From: Emergomyces orientalis
Lineage: Eukaryota > Ascomycota > Eurotiomycetes > Onygenales > Ajellomycetaceae
Reading direction: 5' to 3'
NCBI GenBank assembly: GCA_002110485.1
Contig: MOWL01000094.1
Coordinates: 185,857 to 249,856 of the forward strand
DNA: 64,000 nucleotides
The notes below the pieces were generated by a model that did not search any database, was not told where the DNA came from, and saw only the letters and a program-made list of their open reading frames with translations. Made by a program: the position numbers and the translations under genes. Positions within the stretch are counted from its first letter, which is position 1; every line of letters begins with the position of its first letter. Below, one piece after another: positions 45,366 to 57,125 of this stretch.

Positions 45366-46197
45366 TCAGCTTCTTGAAGTCTATTCATGCAGTGTATTGT
45401 GTTCTCTTGTTCTTCTCCTTGGCAGTTCATGCTGATGTGGGCTTCCAGTTCATGACATTCTGTGATTCAGAAGAAGTCTGAGAAAGACTTTCTCAGAGTC
45501 TCTTAAGTAAGATATTTCAGTATCAACTCAGCTGACTTTTCTCAGACTTATTGAAGTTTTTCATGTGATCTGCAATTCTTTTCACTTAATTCTTGAATTC
45601 ATCATAGAACTTCTTTTTATTCAAGCTCAAGAGATGTTTCTTTAGTTCTTGATTGAAAACTTCTTTCAGATAGTCTTTTTTAATTAAATCAGCTTATTCA
45701 TGCTCATCAGTCTCTAGAAATAGTTGCTTCAGCTCAGTTAAGAGTTCATCAAAGCTTCTTTTTTCTTGTCTCAGTCTATTCAGTTTGTTCAAGGCTCTCT
45801 GCTCATAGACTGTGTCAGCAAATGTTGACTTCAGAAGCCCAAGGAACTCCTTAATGATAAATCTATTGATTTCAGAATATCAATTCACTCAAGAGTGAAT
45901 TCTTGCTGATACTTTGTCTTTCAGTCTCTTAAAAGTATACCACACTTGAGCTTGTTCATTTTCAATAGTCTGTCCATCAATCATGATCTTGGCTTTGAGG
46001 TTACTGAGGAACTGTGAGAAATAGAAGAAATTATTACTGTTATAACAGATGAAGTCTGGAAGACTTGCTTTTAACTGTTTTAATTCAATAGAGAGAGAGA
46101 TAGTGATAACTTCAGTTAAATCTGAAGTTCTGATAATTATTTATTGCTTCTTGAGTTCTCATCATTGATTCTGTAACTTCACTTGTTGAGCTGTCAG
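45366..46197 (-). pseudogene. Gypsy-D gag (main part), interrupted by Gypsy-C and LINE-4
   Basis: The minus-strand frame contains the gag core FSQFLSNLKAKIMIDGQT, ENEQAQVWYTFKRLKDK and FLGLLKSTFADTVYEQRAL, a layout typical of gypsy capsid. Many stops, mostly TGA. The N-terminal part continues at 57125-57019 on the far side of Gypsy-C, and LINE-4 cuts it off at 45365. No LTR of this element was recognised. Confidence 0.72.
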
Positions 46198-46486
46198 TGT
46201 GACGGGCTACGCCTGATTAATAGACCATTCCGCTACGCCCCCGCTACGCCTCTGAAAGCGTACACTCCATGGTTTTTCCGCTCCGAAAGCTCCGATTCCT
46301 GAACTAACCTCTTTATTGAAGCTTCTATTCTTCCGCTCAGAGCTTCACTCAGAGCTTCACTATGTACATGTATAAATCTCTGTCTCTGATGAATTTCTCT
46401 TCCTTTTCTCTTCTTTCCTTAACATTTTCTATTTTGTTATATAAGATCTATATTAGTGCCAAGCTCTTCAGTGTAGGTCTGTTACA
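46198..46486 (+). repeat. 5' LTR of Gypsy-C
   Basis: 289 bp, TGTGACGGGC to GTCTGTTACA, with TATATAAGATC about 50 bp before the end. It differs from the 3' LTR mostly at CpG-derived sites (CTACGCC versus CTACATC or CTACACC). Confidence 0.92.
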
Positions 46487-46700
46487 CTTAGAAAATGTTC
46501 ATCATATTCTTATGAGGAATGATTATTCAATTATCTGAATGTGTAACAACATGTAGGAAATAAAGAAGATGACTAGCTAGCAGTCATCAGATCTCTACTA
46601 GATAGAAGAAGCTTGCTTGTCAATTGTCTTGACCCTGCAACTAGATCTCATGAAAGAGATATGTCAGTGAAAGACCCAAGAGTTCTGATACCCCAGACAT

Positions 46701-49225
46701 ATGAAGTTTTTGTACAAATACACTTCCTCCGAACCTGATGAATTCCTTAACACAGAGATGAAACCCCTAGTCCCAACATCTGAAGCAATCATGTCTGCTG
46801 ACAACGCAGGCGAACCCTCAATGGCGAACTTCGCCAAGGTGCCGCCATGGCTTCAAACAATGTTGAAGCTGCAGCAGCAACAGATGGCTGATATGCACGC
46901 TAGTCACCAACAACAGCAACACCAGTATGAAGAAATTCAACACTTGTTGATTCAATGAGCAATCTCTGTTGAAACTACAGTTCTGACACTGACTGAGTCA
47001 ATAATAAACCCTTCACACGCGGCATGATCACTGAAGAAGCGCCTCAGTATTTCTGCATATTTTGATGCTTCCGACCTCGCTTTCTATCCATCATGGAGAC
47101 TAGATATGCTTGTGAAACTAAACATAGACAGAGACATCATTGGCTTGTTAATCAATCAAGATTGGTATATCAACAGTCAACTAAAAGATTGTGCTAAGCA
47201 AAAGTTCCATCTCTGAATAAAGATATGTGAACCAGCACTATATACTTCAGACAATGTCATCAAATATCTTGATGTTCTATTCAAAGATATCACCATGCAA
47301 CAGAAAGTATTAGACTGGCTGCAGAGTGTCTGTTAAAGAAATATCTCTCTCATGACATTCATCTCTGACTTTGACACCAAGATTCTAGAAGCAGGTGGTC
47401 AACAATGAGAGAATCAAATGAAGATCAGTATACTAAAAACAGCTCTAGTATTTGAAATACTGCAAGCTCTAGTTAGTGTTGAAGAAGCTCTGACATATGA
47501 ACCTTTTTGTATACAACTCTGAATCTTAGATGACTGTCTCATCAAGCTCAAAAGCATACAAGCTGGTGGCAGGAAATGTTACACCTCTGCTGCCAACACG
47601 CCTGCTCTGAAGAACAACATGAATGTCATGAACTGAGTAGACTTCAATGCTTATACACAAGCAAGAGTCTCTGCAGTCTGAACAGGCTTCTGAGTCCCTG
47701 GGATTGCTTCTGAAGATGCAGCTGACTGACGCCAACAAGGGGTTTGCATCAACTGCAACCAATCAGGTCATATCGCCTCTGACTGCTGCTCTGCTTACCT
47801 CCCCCCTCGCACAATGAATAGACTGTTGCCAGCAATCCGTGCCAACCACGCCGTAGTGGAAGAAGATTCAGACAACAGCTATGAAGACACTCTGACCGGA
47901 GAATCCAAGCAGGGAAAAGACTAGCTTCTGTGAAAACTTGCAAACAGAAGCTCAAAGAAATCAGATAACAACAATTTGAAGAAAAGATGACAATGAACAC
48001 AATTCTTGTATCTACTGTGGTAAATAGCACATATAATATGAATGCCATGGTAGACAGCAATCAATGTCATTACACAATGATTAAATCTTCAGTCATAAAA
48101 CTCTGTAATCTTCAGTGTATTCTTTTACTGAAACCTCGCCTTCTCGCAGAGTTCGACGGCCCTAGAGACGTCTGCACCCGTTATATGATGAAACTAGACA
48201 TAGATGTCAGAGGACATCAACACAAGAATACTTATGTGTACAAAGTTGATAATCTTGACTATAATCTCATGCTAGGACTTGCCTGGCTATTCAAGAAAGA
48301 TGTCTTACTGAACACATGAAACAGAAGCCTCATTTTCTCTAATAATAATCACATGCATGAAAATGATGTTCATAATATCATGAATCTTATACAAATTTCT
48401 GCTAATGCTTACAAACTTCTCTGAAAGAACTCCCAACAAAATCACAGACAGCAGAACTGTGTAGTGATATACTCTGCTAGCTTGACAGATATCAAAAAAG
48501 CCCTCAACAAACTTATCTGTATGATATAAACAGACTCTCTCATGAAGCTCTCACAGCAGTATCATGAATATCTAGACATTTTCTGACAAGACAACACTGA
48601 GAACCTACCATCTCTACAAGAACCAGAAGTAGATCACTGAATTGAGCTTGAGAAGAAGAATGACAAGAACTCTGAACTCTCTTGAGACTCTTTTTATAAT
48701 ATGTTTCAAGATGAACTTCTTCTTCTTTGTAAGATTCTCAATAATCTACTAGATAAAGAGTTCATACAAGTTAGTAACTCATCTGCTGCAGCCTCAATTC
48801 TCTTTGCAAAGAAAGCAGGCGGGGGACTCCAATTCTGTGTAGACTACTGAGAATTGAACTGTCTTACAAAGAAAGACTGTTACTCACTATCACTTATCAA
48901 TGAAACTCTCACTCATATCAGACATGCTCAATGGTTCACAAAATTGAACATTGTTGCTGTCTTCCACAAGATCTGCATTGCAGAAGATGATGAGTGATTA
49001 ACAGCATTTCAGACATGATATGGCCTCTTTGAATGGGTAGTCACACCCTTTGGACTAGCTAACGCCCCAAGTATGTTCCAGAAGTACATCAATTGGGTAT
49101 TACAAGACTTTCTCAACAAATTCATGTCTGTCTATTTGAATGATATCCTCATCTTCACTGACAGTTCCTGAAGAGAACACCAAGAACACATACAAAAAAT
49201 TCTACAACAACTTCAAGAAGCAGGC
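46701..49225 (+). pseudogene. Gypsy-C gag-protease-RT (5' part)
   Basis: The ATG at 46701 (MKFLYKYTSSE) starts gag. The zinc knuckle is CINCNQSGHIASDC near 47745. The protease region near 48050 has MVDSNQCHYT, with Asn where Gly is expected. RT runs from about 48700 and includes [14 protein letters not shown] and YLND in place of YLDD (near 49135). TGA codons replace Trp or Arg at many conserved sites, including after CVDY and in EDE-W and QT-R. RT is cut at 49225 by Copia-3 and resumes at 54303. Confidence 0.83.
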
Positions 49226-49436
49226 TGTTGGGATTCGCCAAACATCACTAATATGAATGTTCCATGGCATGATATTACTGGCCCATAAATCGGCGAACCA
49301 CGCTCATTCGCTTATTAGCTCGCACATTACAAACGAGCCCTTTTTCTATAAAAAACCATAGCTAGCTAGATATATTATTACTGAAATTGAAGAAGGAATG
49401 ATTATTGGCAATATAACAGATATACTAAATTCAATA
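49226..49436 (+). repeat. 5' LTR of Copia-3
   Basis: 211 bp. It differs from its own 3' LTR at roughly ten or more positions, mainly CpG-type transitions, so the insertion is clearly older than Copia-2. Confidence 0.93.
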
Positions 49437-49451
49437 GTTATGAGCCCGGAG
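49437..49451 (+). other. Copia-3 primer-binding site, tRNA-Met anticodon-loop type
   Basis: GTTATGAGCCCGGAG, identical to the Copia-1 site and complementary to the CTCATAA anticodon loop and stem of initiator tRNA-Met. Confidence 0.7.
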
Positions 49452-49598
49452 ACATTCTGAACAACACCCACAATATATTCAATTCTTACCTGTAAACCTA
49501 CCCGTTTACGTATAAACCACCCGTAAATCTACCCATTTACGTATAACTACCTGTATACCTACCCATATACGTATACCTACATCGTCCGACTAGCTGTC

Positions 49599-52500
49599 AT
49601 GGCAGATTCAAACAATATTATCAACCCAAAAGCCATACAGCTGTCCTCATCAAAAGACTGGAAGCTGTGGTATGCATATATCATGCAGATGACTAAATTC
49701 TCCAAAGTCCAAGATTTTGTAGATGTTAAAAAACCGGATTGTATTGACGATCTTATGGAGCCGATGATGCCAGAACCGGAAGGTCGTATGCTGGAGGACA
49801 AGACTGAATGGGAGATGAACATGACTATATGAAAGATAAAATTAGCAGAGTATGAAAAATTGAGAAAAGGAATGAAGAAGATCAGTGACTTGATATGAAG
49901 AACTGTATCATCAGATGAGATGCAGCAATGCCCAACTGGCTCTGATACAGATGTGAAAGACATTCTCAAAGCTCTCGAAGCACGCCTGTCCCCCACTGTA
50001 TCAACCCGCCAATATGATGTTCGTATGAAATATCTGGCTCTATGCAAGCCGCCGAAAAATCGAGGAATCGAGAAGTGGCTGGACCAGTGGTCGCAAATAC
50101 AGGCAGACATGATAGATGCGAACATCGCCGGTCAATTCAACATGAATATTGATTTTATCAATGCAAATTTATCAATCAATTCAGGATATGCGGAGGCTTG
50201 GGCTAAAACTGTACATCAAGATGGAGACTCCATTGATTTAGTTAGCATGATCAATGACTTCAAAGAACACTATAAAGAAATGGAAGTCCTCAAAAATGAT
50301 TACCTCGCCACCAATTTCGCCACACTCAATGGAAGATCCGCAGCACGTTCGCCAGGACACCGGCCCGCAGGAGAATGCCTGTGTGGAAGTCAACATAGCT
50401 GGTCTAGATGCTATTATCTCAATCCATCAAAACGACCCACAGGATGGAAGGAAAATGCAGATCGAAGATTAAAGATGAATAAAGCCTTGAAGAATGAAGA
50501 TCTGAAGCAGAGAGTGAATGCAGCCATTTCAAAAGCTTCATCTGTAAACAAGGATATGGCTGATGAGGATGCATTTGAAGGCATGATATTGAAGAAAGAA
50601 CATGCATCAAATGAAGCCAAATCTCCATCCCCATATCTTGATCTTCGTTCCATGGAACATTCAATGAAAAAGATGGCAATGTCGGCCAATAACCCACATG
50701 AATACCTTCGAGACTCATGGATTTTCAATACTGAAGCTGAACAACATATATGCAATAATCAATCACAATTTCTAATCTTTGAACCGGCGTACACGGAAGT
50801 GTATACTGGAGACTCAACTACTCGAGTAGAAGGATATGGGTCAGTATACACATATATGGTCAATGAGGCTGGAAAGGAATTCAAAGTTACTCTGAAAAAA
50901 GCTGCGTACATTCTGAATGCTCACACCAATATCATCGCGTGGAAGCCCTGCTATCATATAGAGGGCATATATTTTGATGAAAAGACATTTAGACTGTGTA
51001 AATTAAAGAATGATCATGTGTTCGCACGTTTGAAGGTGTTTGGGGGTCTTTTGATCGCTGAATATAGAAGTGGTGAAAAGGGTGTTTTTGCGGCCACCAT
51101 CAATGGAAGCCCCAATGCGGCCAGTAATGCGGCTGTTGCACCCATGGCCATTAACAATGAATCCACCAAACCTTCAAGAATCCGCCCTTCGTACGCGCCA
51201 AAAATATCCGTAGCTGACAATGATGTATGGCACAGACGCCTAGGTCATCCTTCAAAGCTCGCCATTAAAAAGCTCATGATTGATGCAACTGGCGTTCAAA
51301 TCACCGACCTAGAAACCATGGATGTTTCGAAGGAATCGGCGACAAAACCATTATGTGAACCATGCCAGCTAGGAGTCACCAAAAATCAAATATCTCGCCG
51401 TGCCCATGTATGATCCCAAATACCATTCGAGCGTCTGCATGCGGATATTATCCAGGGCCCATCTCAATGTTATAATGGAGAACGATGACTCATCCATTTT
51501 GTATGTGACTATCTTTGCTTCCATATTGCCATTACTGCTGTCTGAAAGACCGCAATCTGAAAAGCTTTCATTAAAGCTATAGTGTGAATAAAACACCAGT
51601 TCAACTGCTAGATCAAGATCATTTGCATTGACAATGAAAGAGCAGTTAAAGAAACAGATGAGTTCAAAAACTGAGCTGATGAAGAAGATTTAGAGTTGAA
51701 ATACTCTTCTGAATATCTTCATGAGCAGAATGGTGCCGCAGAGCGTGCAGGTGCCATATTAATTACAAAAGCCAGGACTCTACGGATTGAATCCAAGCTG
51801 CCCCAATCCCTCTTTCCAGAAATAGCCATGGCAGCTGTATACTTGACGAATCGTACACCGACCTGGTTTCAATCTGATGAAATTGCTCAGTGGTCTGAAA
51901 AACAGGGGGAGGAAAGAGATGAAGATCTATTAAACACACAGAATATATATATATATATCAGATCTTTGCAGATTTGAATAATCAACTGCTCCCTACGCCT
52001 ATGGCCACACCTGAACCAGATGCTAGTACGCCGCAATCTCATGCCATTACGCATACATCTACGGATAATCACACGGATAGCACTACCCCTATCCGAAACA
52101 CGGCACCCAGAGCAGCCGATATAAGCTCTGAGTTTAGCGAATCAAATATCATAGCAGGAGGCCGAAGAATCTGAAATCGCTGAAATACACACAATAATGC
52201 AGTCATACAAGCCAAAGATCATCTGTACAATATGATCAATGCTGCATTCACCACTGCCACTGTCATTGATTCCGCTAATAATAAAAATAAAATCACCACA
52301 AAAATCCATCGATCTAAGCTGCCAAATCCGCCAAATAACTGGCAAGAGCTTGAAAAACATTCATATAATGAAGACTTTACAATCACTGCAAAACAGAAAT
52401 GGGAAACAATAACTGTGCTGAATACATATGAAATAACTAGCAGACTCAAGAAAGAAGTCTTTGTGATTCCATTGAGATGGATGTTCACATACAAATTTGA

Positions 52501-53938
52501 TGACAATGAATATCTTGCAAAGTTTAAAGCTCATATATGTGTATGTGAAGATCTCCAACCACCCACAGATCTCAATACTAAAGCTCATACACTGGCCGCC
52601 CGAGATCTTTGTATACTGTTAGCCCTCACTGCAGCATTTGACCTAGATGCCGAACAATTAGATGGAATCAATGCATTCATAAACAGTGAGATTGATGAGC
52701 TAGTATACATGAAACTATCAGATGAATGGTGGAAACTGAAGAGAGTATGAAACCTCAAACAGAAGATTCATATCTTGAAGCTTTTACAGGCCCTTTACAG
52801 GCTACGCAGGTCCTCATTACTATGGCTAAATGAGCTCTCCACTACCCTCCGCGGATTCAGATATACTGCAACACCTGAAGATCGCTGCCTATTCTCCAAT
52901 GATCAATTGATTATATTCTTTTATATTGATGATATAGTCATCCTTTCAAGACCGGACAATTATATGAAACAAGATACACTGATTGCAGATCTCAAAAGAG
53001 TGTACAAGATTCATCATATAGAAGATCTCAAATGGTTTCTCAACATGCAAATCATTAGAGATCGGCCGAATTGGAAGCTTTGATTATGCCAAGATGCCTA
53101 TATTGATAAGATCATACACACATATAACCACACACATGCCTGTAAGGCATATACACCCCTATCTGGAACACCATTGGAACCGTATAAGGATATCGCTACC
53201 CCGAAGGAGATCCATTACTATCAACACCACATTGGTTCATGCATATATGCCGCAGTCATGACCCGCCCCGATATCATGTATGCAGTAGGTAAACTCACCA
53301 CATTCATGACCAATCCGTCCGAACACTATTCTGCTGAAATCGATCGGGTAATCTCATATTTGAGAGACACCAAGAACCTCGCCATTCTCTATGAAGAATC
53401 CATTGATAATGCCATGCAGATGAATATGAAGCCGGATGTGGTGGAGATCGCCAGCAATGCATCTTTTGTGAATAATGCCAATCAATGTTCTACACAGGGA
53501 TATTTATTCAAATTGTATGGAGGAGCCGTGAATTGAAAGTTCATGAAGCAGACTGTAATAACAATCTCTATCACTGAAGCTGAACTTATCACTATATCTC
53601 ATGCTGGAAAGAAGTCAATCTGGTGGGAACAGTTCTTCAAGCACATTAATTTCGACCCAGGCCATAAGATTCACATTCAATGTGATAATCACCAAACCGT
53701 CAGCATTCTTATGCGAGAAGATCCATCCATTACATCAAAGCTCTGCCATGTGGATATATATGGCAATTGACTCTGAGAACGGGTTCAAAAAGGGGATATA
53801 ATAATTGAATGAGTCCCCACGACCACCATGCCCGCCGACGGATTCACCAAGGCCCTTCCACCCCAAAAACATGAAGATTTCATTGAATTGATTGATTTGA
53901 AAAATATTACAGATCTCATGACTAATCAATTCAAATAA
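49599..53938 (+). pseudogene. Copia-3 gag-pol remnant
   Basis: Starts at the ATG at 49599 and ends at TAA 53936-53938. The longest open stretch, 49920-51413, covers most of gag, the altered protease box NTEAEQHIC and the GAG-pre-integrase motif WHRRLGH. The integrase part is shortened by the 435-bp deletion at 51865. RT keeps YIDD (near 52926) and RNase H keeps its main motifs. It shares with Copia-1 the protease changes, a TGA in gag, a cluster of TGAs in integrase, the frameshift near the (AT)n run, and TGAs at Trp sites in RT and RNase H. Confidence 0.85.
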
Positions 53939-54086
53939 GTCATTCTCTTATATTATATTTCATTTTTTACACACAGATTGACATCTATTTCCTTAACCTT
54001 CTTATAGGTTTTATATTGCCTAGTTTTATGCTGTTTTTGCAGCTTCATTACACTCTTTTTATTCGTTTTCTTCGCTGAAGGGGGTA

Positions 54087-54297
54087 TGTTGGGATTCGCC
54101 GAACATCACTAATATGGATGTTCCATGGCATGATATTACTGGCCCATAAATCAGTGAACCATGCCCATTCGCTTATTAGCTCGCACATTACGAACGAGCC
54201 CTTTTTCTATAAAAAACCATAGCTAGCTAGATATATTATTATGAAAATTGAAGAAGCAATGATTATTGGCAATATAATGGATATACTAAATCCAATA
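54087..54297 (+). repeat. 3' LTR of Copia-3
   Basis: 211 bp, TGTTGGGATT to AAATCCAATA, preceded by the polypurine tract GAAGGGGGTA and followed by CAGGC. Confidence 0.94.
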
Positions 54298-56702
54298 CAG
54301 GCTTACTGATAGACATTGACAAATATGACTTTGAAGTCAAGACTACAAAATATCTAGGTTTCATCATAGAAGCTGACAAAGATGTTTGAATGAATTCTGA
54401 GAAGGTCTCTGCCATTCTTGAATGAAAGGCTTCACAAACTGTGAAAGACATGTGTAGCTTCATCAGATTTGTCAACTTCTATCAACAGTTCATACAAAAC
54501 TTCTCAGATATCACCCAATCACTCACTGAATTAACTAGGAAGGATTCAGTGTTTCACTGATCAGCAGACACCGACGCCGCCTTCATACATATGAAGAAGA
54601 TGTTCATCAGCACACTCTTATTAATAACATTTGACTCTGATCATGATACAGTTGTAGAAGCCGACTCCTCTGGTTATATTATCAGTGAAGCTATACTACA
54701 GTATAATGATGAAGGTGTTCTACAACCATGCACCTTCATGTCTAAGAAAATGAACCCTGCTGAGTGCAACTATGAGATCTACAACAAGGAACTTCTCACA
54801 ATTATACACTGTCTAGAAGAATAAGATTCTGAACTTTGCAGTGTACTCAAATTTGAAATAATCATGGATTATAAGAATCTCAAGCACTTCATGACTACTC
54901 ATAAGCTAATGAAACAACAGATGCAATGATCTGAACTACTGAGTCACTTTCACTTCACAATACACTACTGCTCTGATAGCTAGAACTCTATGACAGATGC
55001 TCTATCATGACAAGAACAGAATATGCCTTCTGACACAGCAGACACCTGCTGAATCAATCATGAACACCAACTTCTAGATCTGAAAATATTAGTTAGCCAG
55101 AACAAGACAGTGCATGGCATGATCTGTGCTTTTCTGATTAAAATACTCTCTCTACAAATCATCTTTGACACCTCAGCTCTCTCTGACGCCTCAGCTCCCT
55201 CCACCTCTTTCAAAATGTCACTTGACAAACTGTGATGTACTTCAGCTCTGACAGACAAACTCCTCTGACTTCTTATCAAGAACATACACCAAGGGGCACC
55301 TCAAATTTCCCCAGAACTACGCATGAGAATCAACATTTCAGAATACTCAGTTAATAATAACAGCACTCTTCACTTTCATGACTGACACTGAGTCTCACAA
55401 TCAGAACCTCTATGCACTCAGATCATGCAAGAAATGCACAACTCATGTATAACTGATCACTCAGACTGTGAACAACTATACTAAATGATCTCTCAAGAAT
55501 TCTACTGATCTGAGATATCAAACAGTATTCAACACTTTGTCTGAAACTGTAATCACTGTTTCTCTGTCATCTCATGAAAAGATCATAGAAAAGGACTTCT
55601 CAAATCACTCAACATTTCTGACAAAATCTGGTAGAATGTAGCTATCAATTTCACCATCAACCTCCCCGAAAGCAATGGTTGTAAGAATGTGTTGGTAATT
55701 GTTAATCAATTAAGCAAGAGTGTGATATTAGAACTCTGCAAGAAAATGAATACTGAATAAGTTACTGAAGTCTTTCTACAAAGCTCATTCTACTGAATGC
55801 ATGGCTTATCAAGGTCAATAGTATTGAATTGAGATCATCAATTTGTAGAAACTCTCTGAACAAGAATTTGTCAGATTCTCAAAATCACACACTGTCTGTT
55901 GACTGCCTATCACTCAGAGACTGATGGCGCATCAGAGTGAACAATTCAAACAGTGAAGAATTATCTCTGCAAGTTCTGCAACTACTCACAGAATGACTGG
56001 CATGACCTCCTTCTGCATGCCAAAGTTGCTATTAACAGCTGAGACACAGTCTTAACAGGCATGAGCTCATTCTTTCTTACACATGACTATTACATGGAAA
56101 TACTTGATCTTCTAGAATTCACACAGCTCACACTGAATCCTCACAGTCCAGTCCAAATCGCGGACAATATAGTAATGAAGCTCCAAGACACCTGTGACTG
56201 GGCAGAAGCCTCCATGGTGAGCATGAAGCAGAACCAAGAAGATCAAGCTAATGTACAACAAGACTCTGCTGAACAGTATAAGATAGAAGACCTCATGTGA
56301 TTAAACCTCAGAAACATACAAATCACACACTCATCATGCACACTAGATTACCACCATGCGAAATACAAAGTTGTGGAAGTTCTAGACAGCCACAACTATC
56401 ATCTTAACACTCTGTCTGGAATCCACAACATTTTTCATACAAGCTTGCTGCACTGTGCTGCCACCGACCCATTCCCTTCTCAACTGACGTCCGACTGGCA
56501 ACCGCTAGGGATCATAGGAGAAGACAATGAACTTGAATGAGAGATAGAAGACATTCTAGATGAAAGACCTTGTGGCCACAGCCGACAATATCTTGTGAAA
56601 TGGGTCAGCTATGATCGCCTGACCTGGACCCCAGACTCCGCGCTGTCCGAAACAGCGGCCCTTGAACGATGGGAACAACGCGCCCACAACTCTACCACTT
56701 AA
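54298..56702 (+). pseudogene. Gypsy-C RT (3' part), RNase H, integrase and chromodomain
   Basis: Resumes RT with LLIDIDKYDFEVKTTKYLGF. RNase H has VVEADSSGYIISEAILQY and YNKELLTIIHCLEE near 54650-54820. Integrase has the NCNHC zinc half-site near 55545 and ETDGASE near 55918. The chromodomain near 56530-56690 ends QYLVKWVSYDRLTWTPDSA. It stops at TAA 56700-56702 before a G-rich polypurine tract. It carries many more stops than Gypsy-A over the same region. Confidence 0.83.
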
Positions 56703-56729
56703 CCCTCACTCTGCGAAAGGGGGGGCTAA

Positions 56730-57018
56730 TGTGACAGGCTACGTCTGATTAATAGACCATTCTGCTACACCCTCACTACATCTCTGAAAGTGTACACTCC
56801 ATGGTTTCTCCGCTCCGAAAGCTCCAATTCCTGAACTAACCCTCTTATTGAAGCTTCTATTCTTCCACCCAGAGCTTCACTCAGAGCTTCACTGTGTACA
56901 TGTATAAATCTCTGTCTCTGATGAATTTCTCTTCCTTTTCTCTTCTTTCCTTAATGTTTTCTATTTTGTTATATAAGATCTATATTAGTGCTGAGCTCTT
57001 CAGTGTAGGCCTGTTACA
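56730..57018 (+). repeat. 3' LTR of Gypsy-C
   Basis: 289 bp, TGTGACAGGC to GCCTGTTACA, followed by the target duplication GTCAG. Confidence 0.93.
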
Positions 57019-57125
57019 GTCAGTCTTTTCTTCATCTGGAGAAGCTCCGCGAGCTTCTCTCTAGTGAAATTGATGATTATTTCTTTGTTCTGTAATTCAT
57101 GACTGCTTGTGCTACTCTGTCATAC
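57019..57125 (-). pseudogene. Gypsy-D gag, N-terminal piece
   Basis: Read on the minus strand, this small block (LQNKEIIINFTREKLAELL and LQMKKRLTAQQVKLQNQ across the junction) continues in frame into 46197 when Gypsy-C and one GTCAG are removed. It looks like a coiled-coil start of gag. The segment contains a GAGAAGCT...AGCTTCTC hairpin. Confidence 0.6.

Larger units (their letters stand above)
49226..54297 (+). mobile_element. Copia-3: Ty1/copia element nested in Gypsy-C RT
   Basis: 5072 bp with 211-bp LTRs and target duplication CAGGC (49221-49225 and 54298-54302); Gypsy-B shows the empty site. Same family as Copia-1 and nearly identical to it over long stretches (for example 50870-51860 against 7330-8320). 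It has an in-frame deletion of 435 bp relative to Copia-1 (missing 8329-8763), and lacks Copia-2. Confidence 0.95.
46198..57018 (+). mobile_element. Gypsy-C: complete chromodomain Ty3/gypsy element, interrupted by Copia-3
   Basis: Two 289-bp LTRs (46198-46486 and 56730-57018), flanked by a 5-bp target duplication GTCAG (46193-46197 and 57019-57023). The interior reads gag, protease, RT, RNase H, integrase, GPY/F-like region and chromodomain, split inside RT by Copia-3. It belongs to the same family as Gypsy-A and Gypsy-B. The leader 46487-46700 has no clear TGG primer site. Stops are numerous and mostly TGA. Confidence 0.93.

Noticed and set aside
46487..46520. Self-priming (Tf1-like) site in Gypsy-C leader
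   Set aside because: CTTAGAAAATG after the LTR partly matches CATTTTCTA in the LTR, but that match lies upstream of the TATA box, so it would not be at the RNA 5' end.
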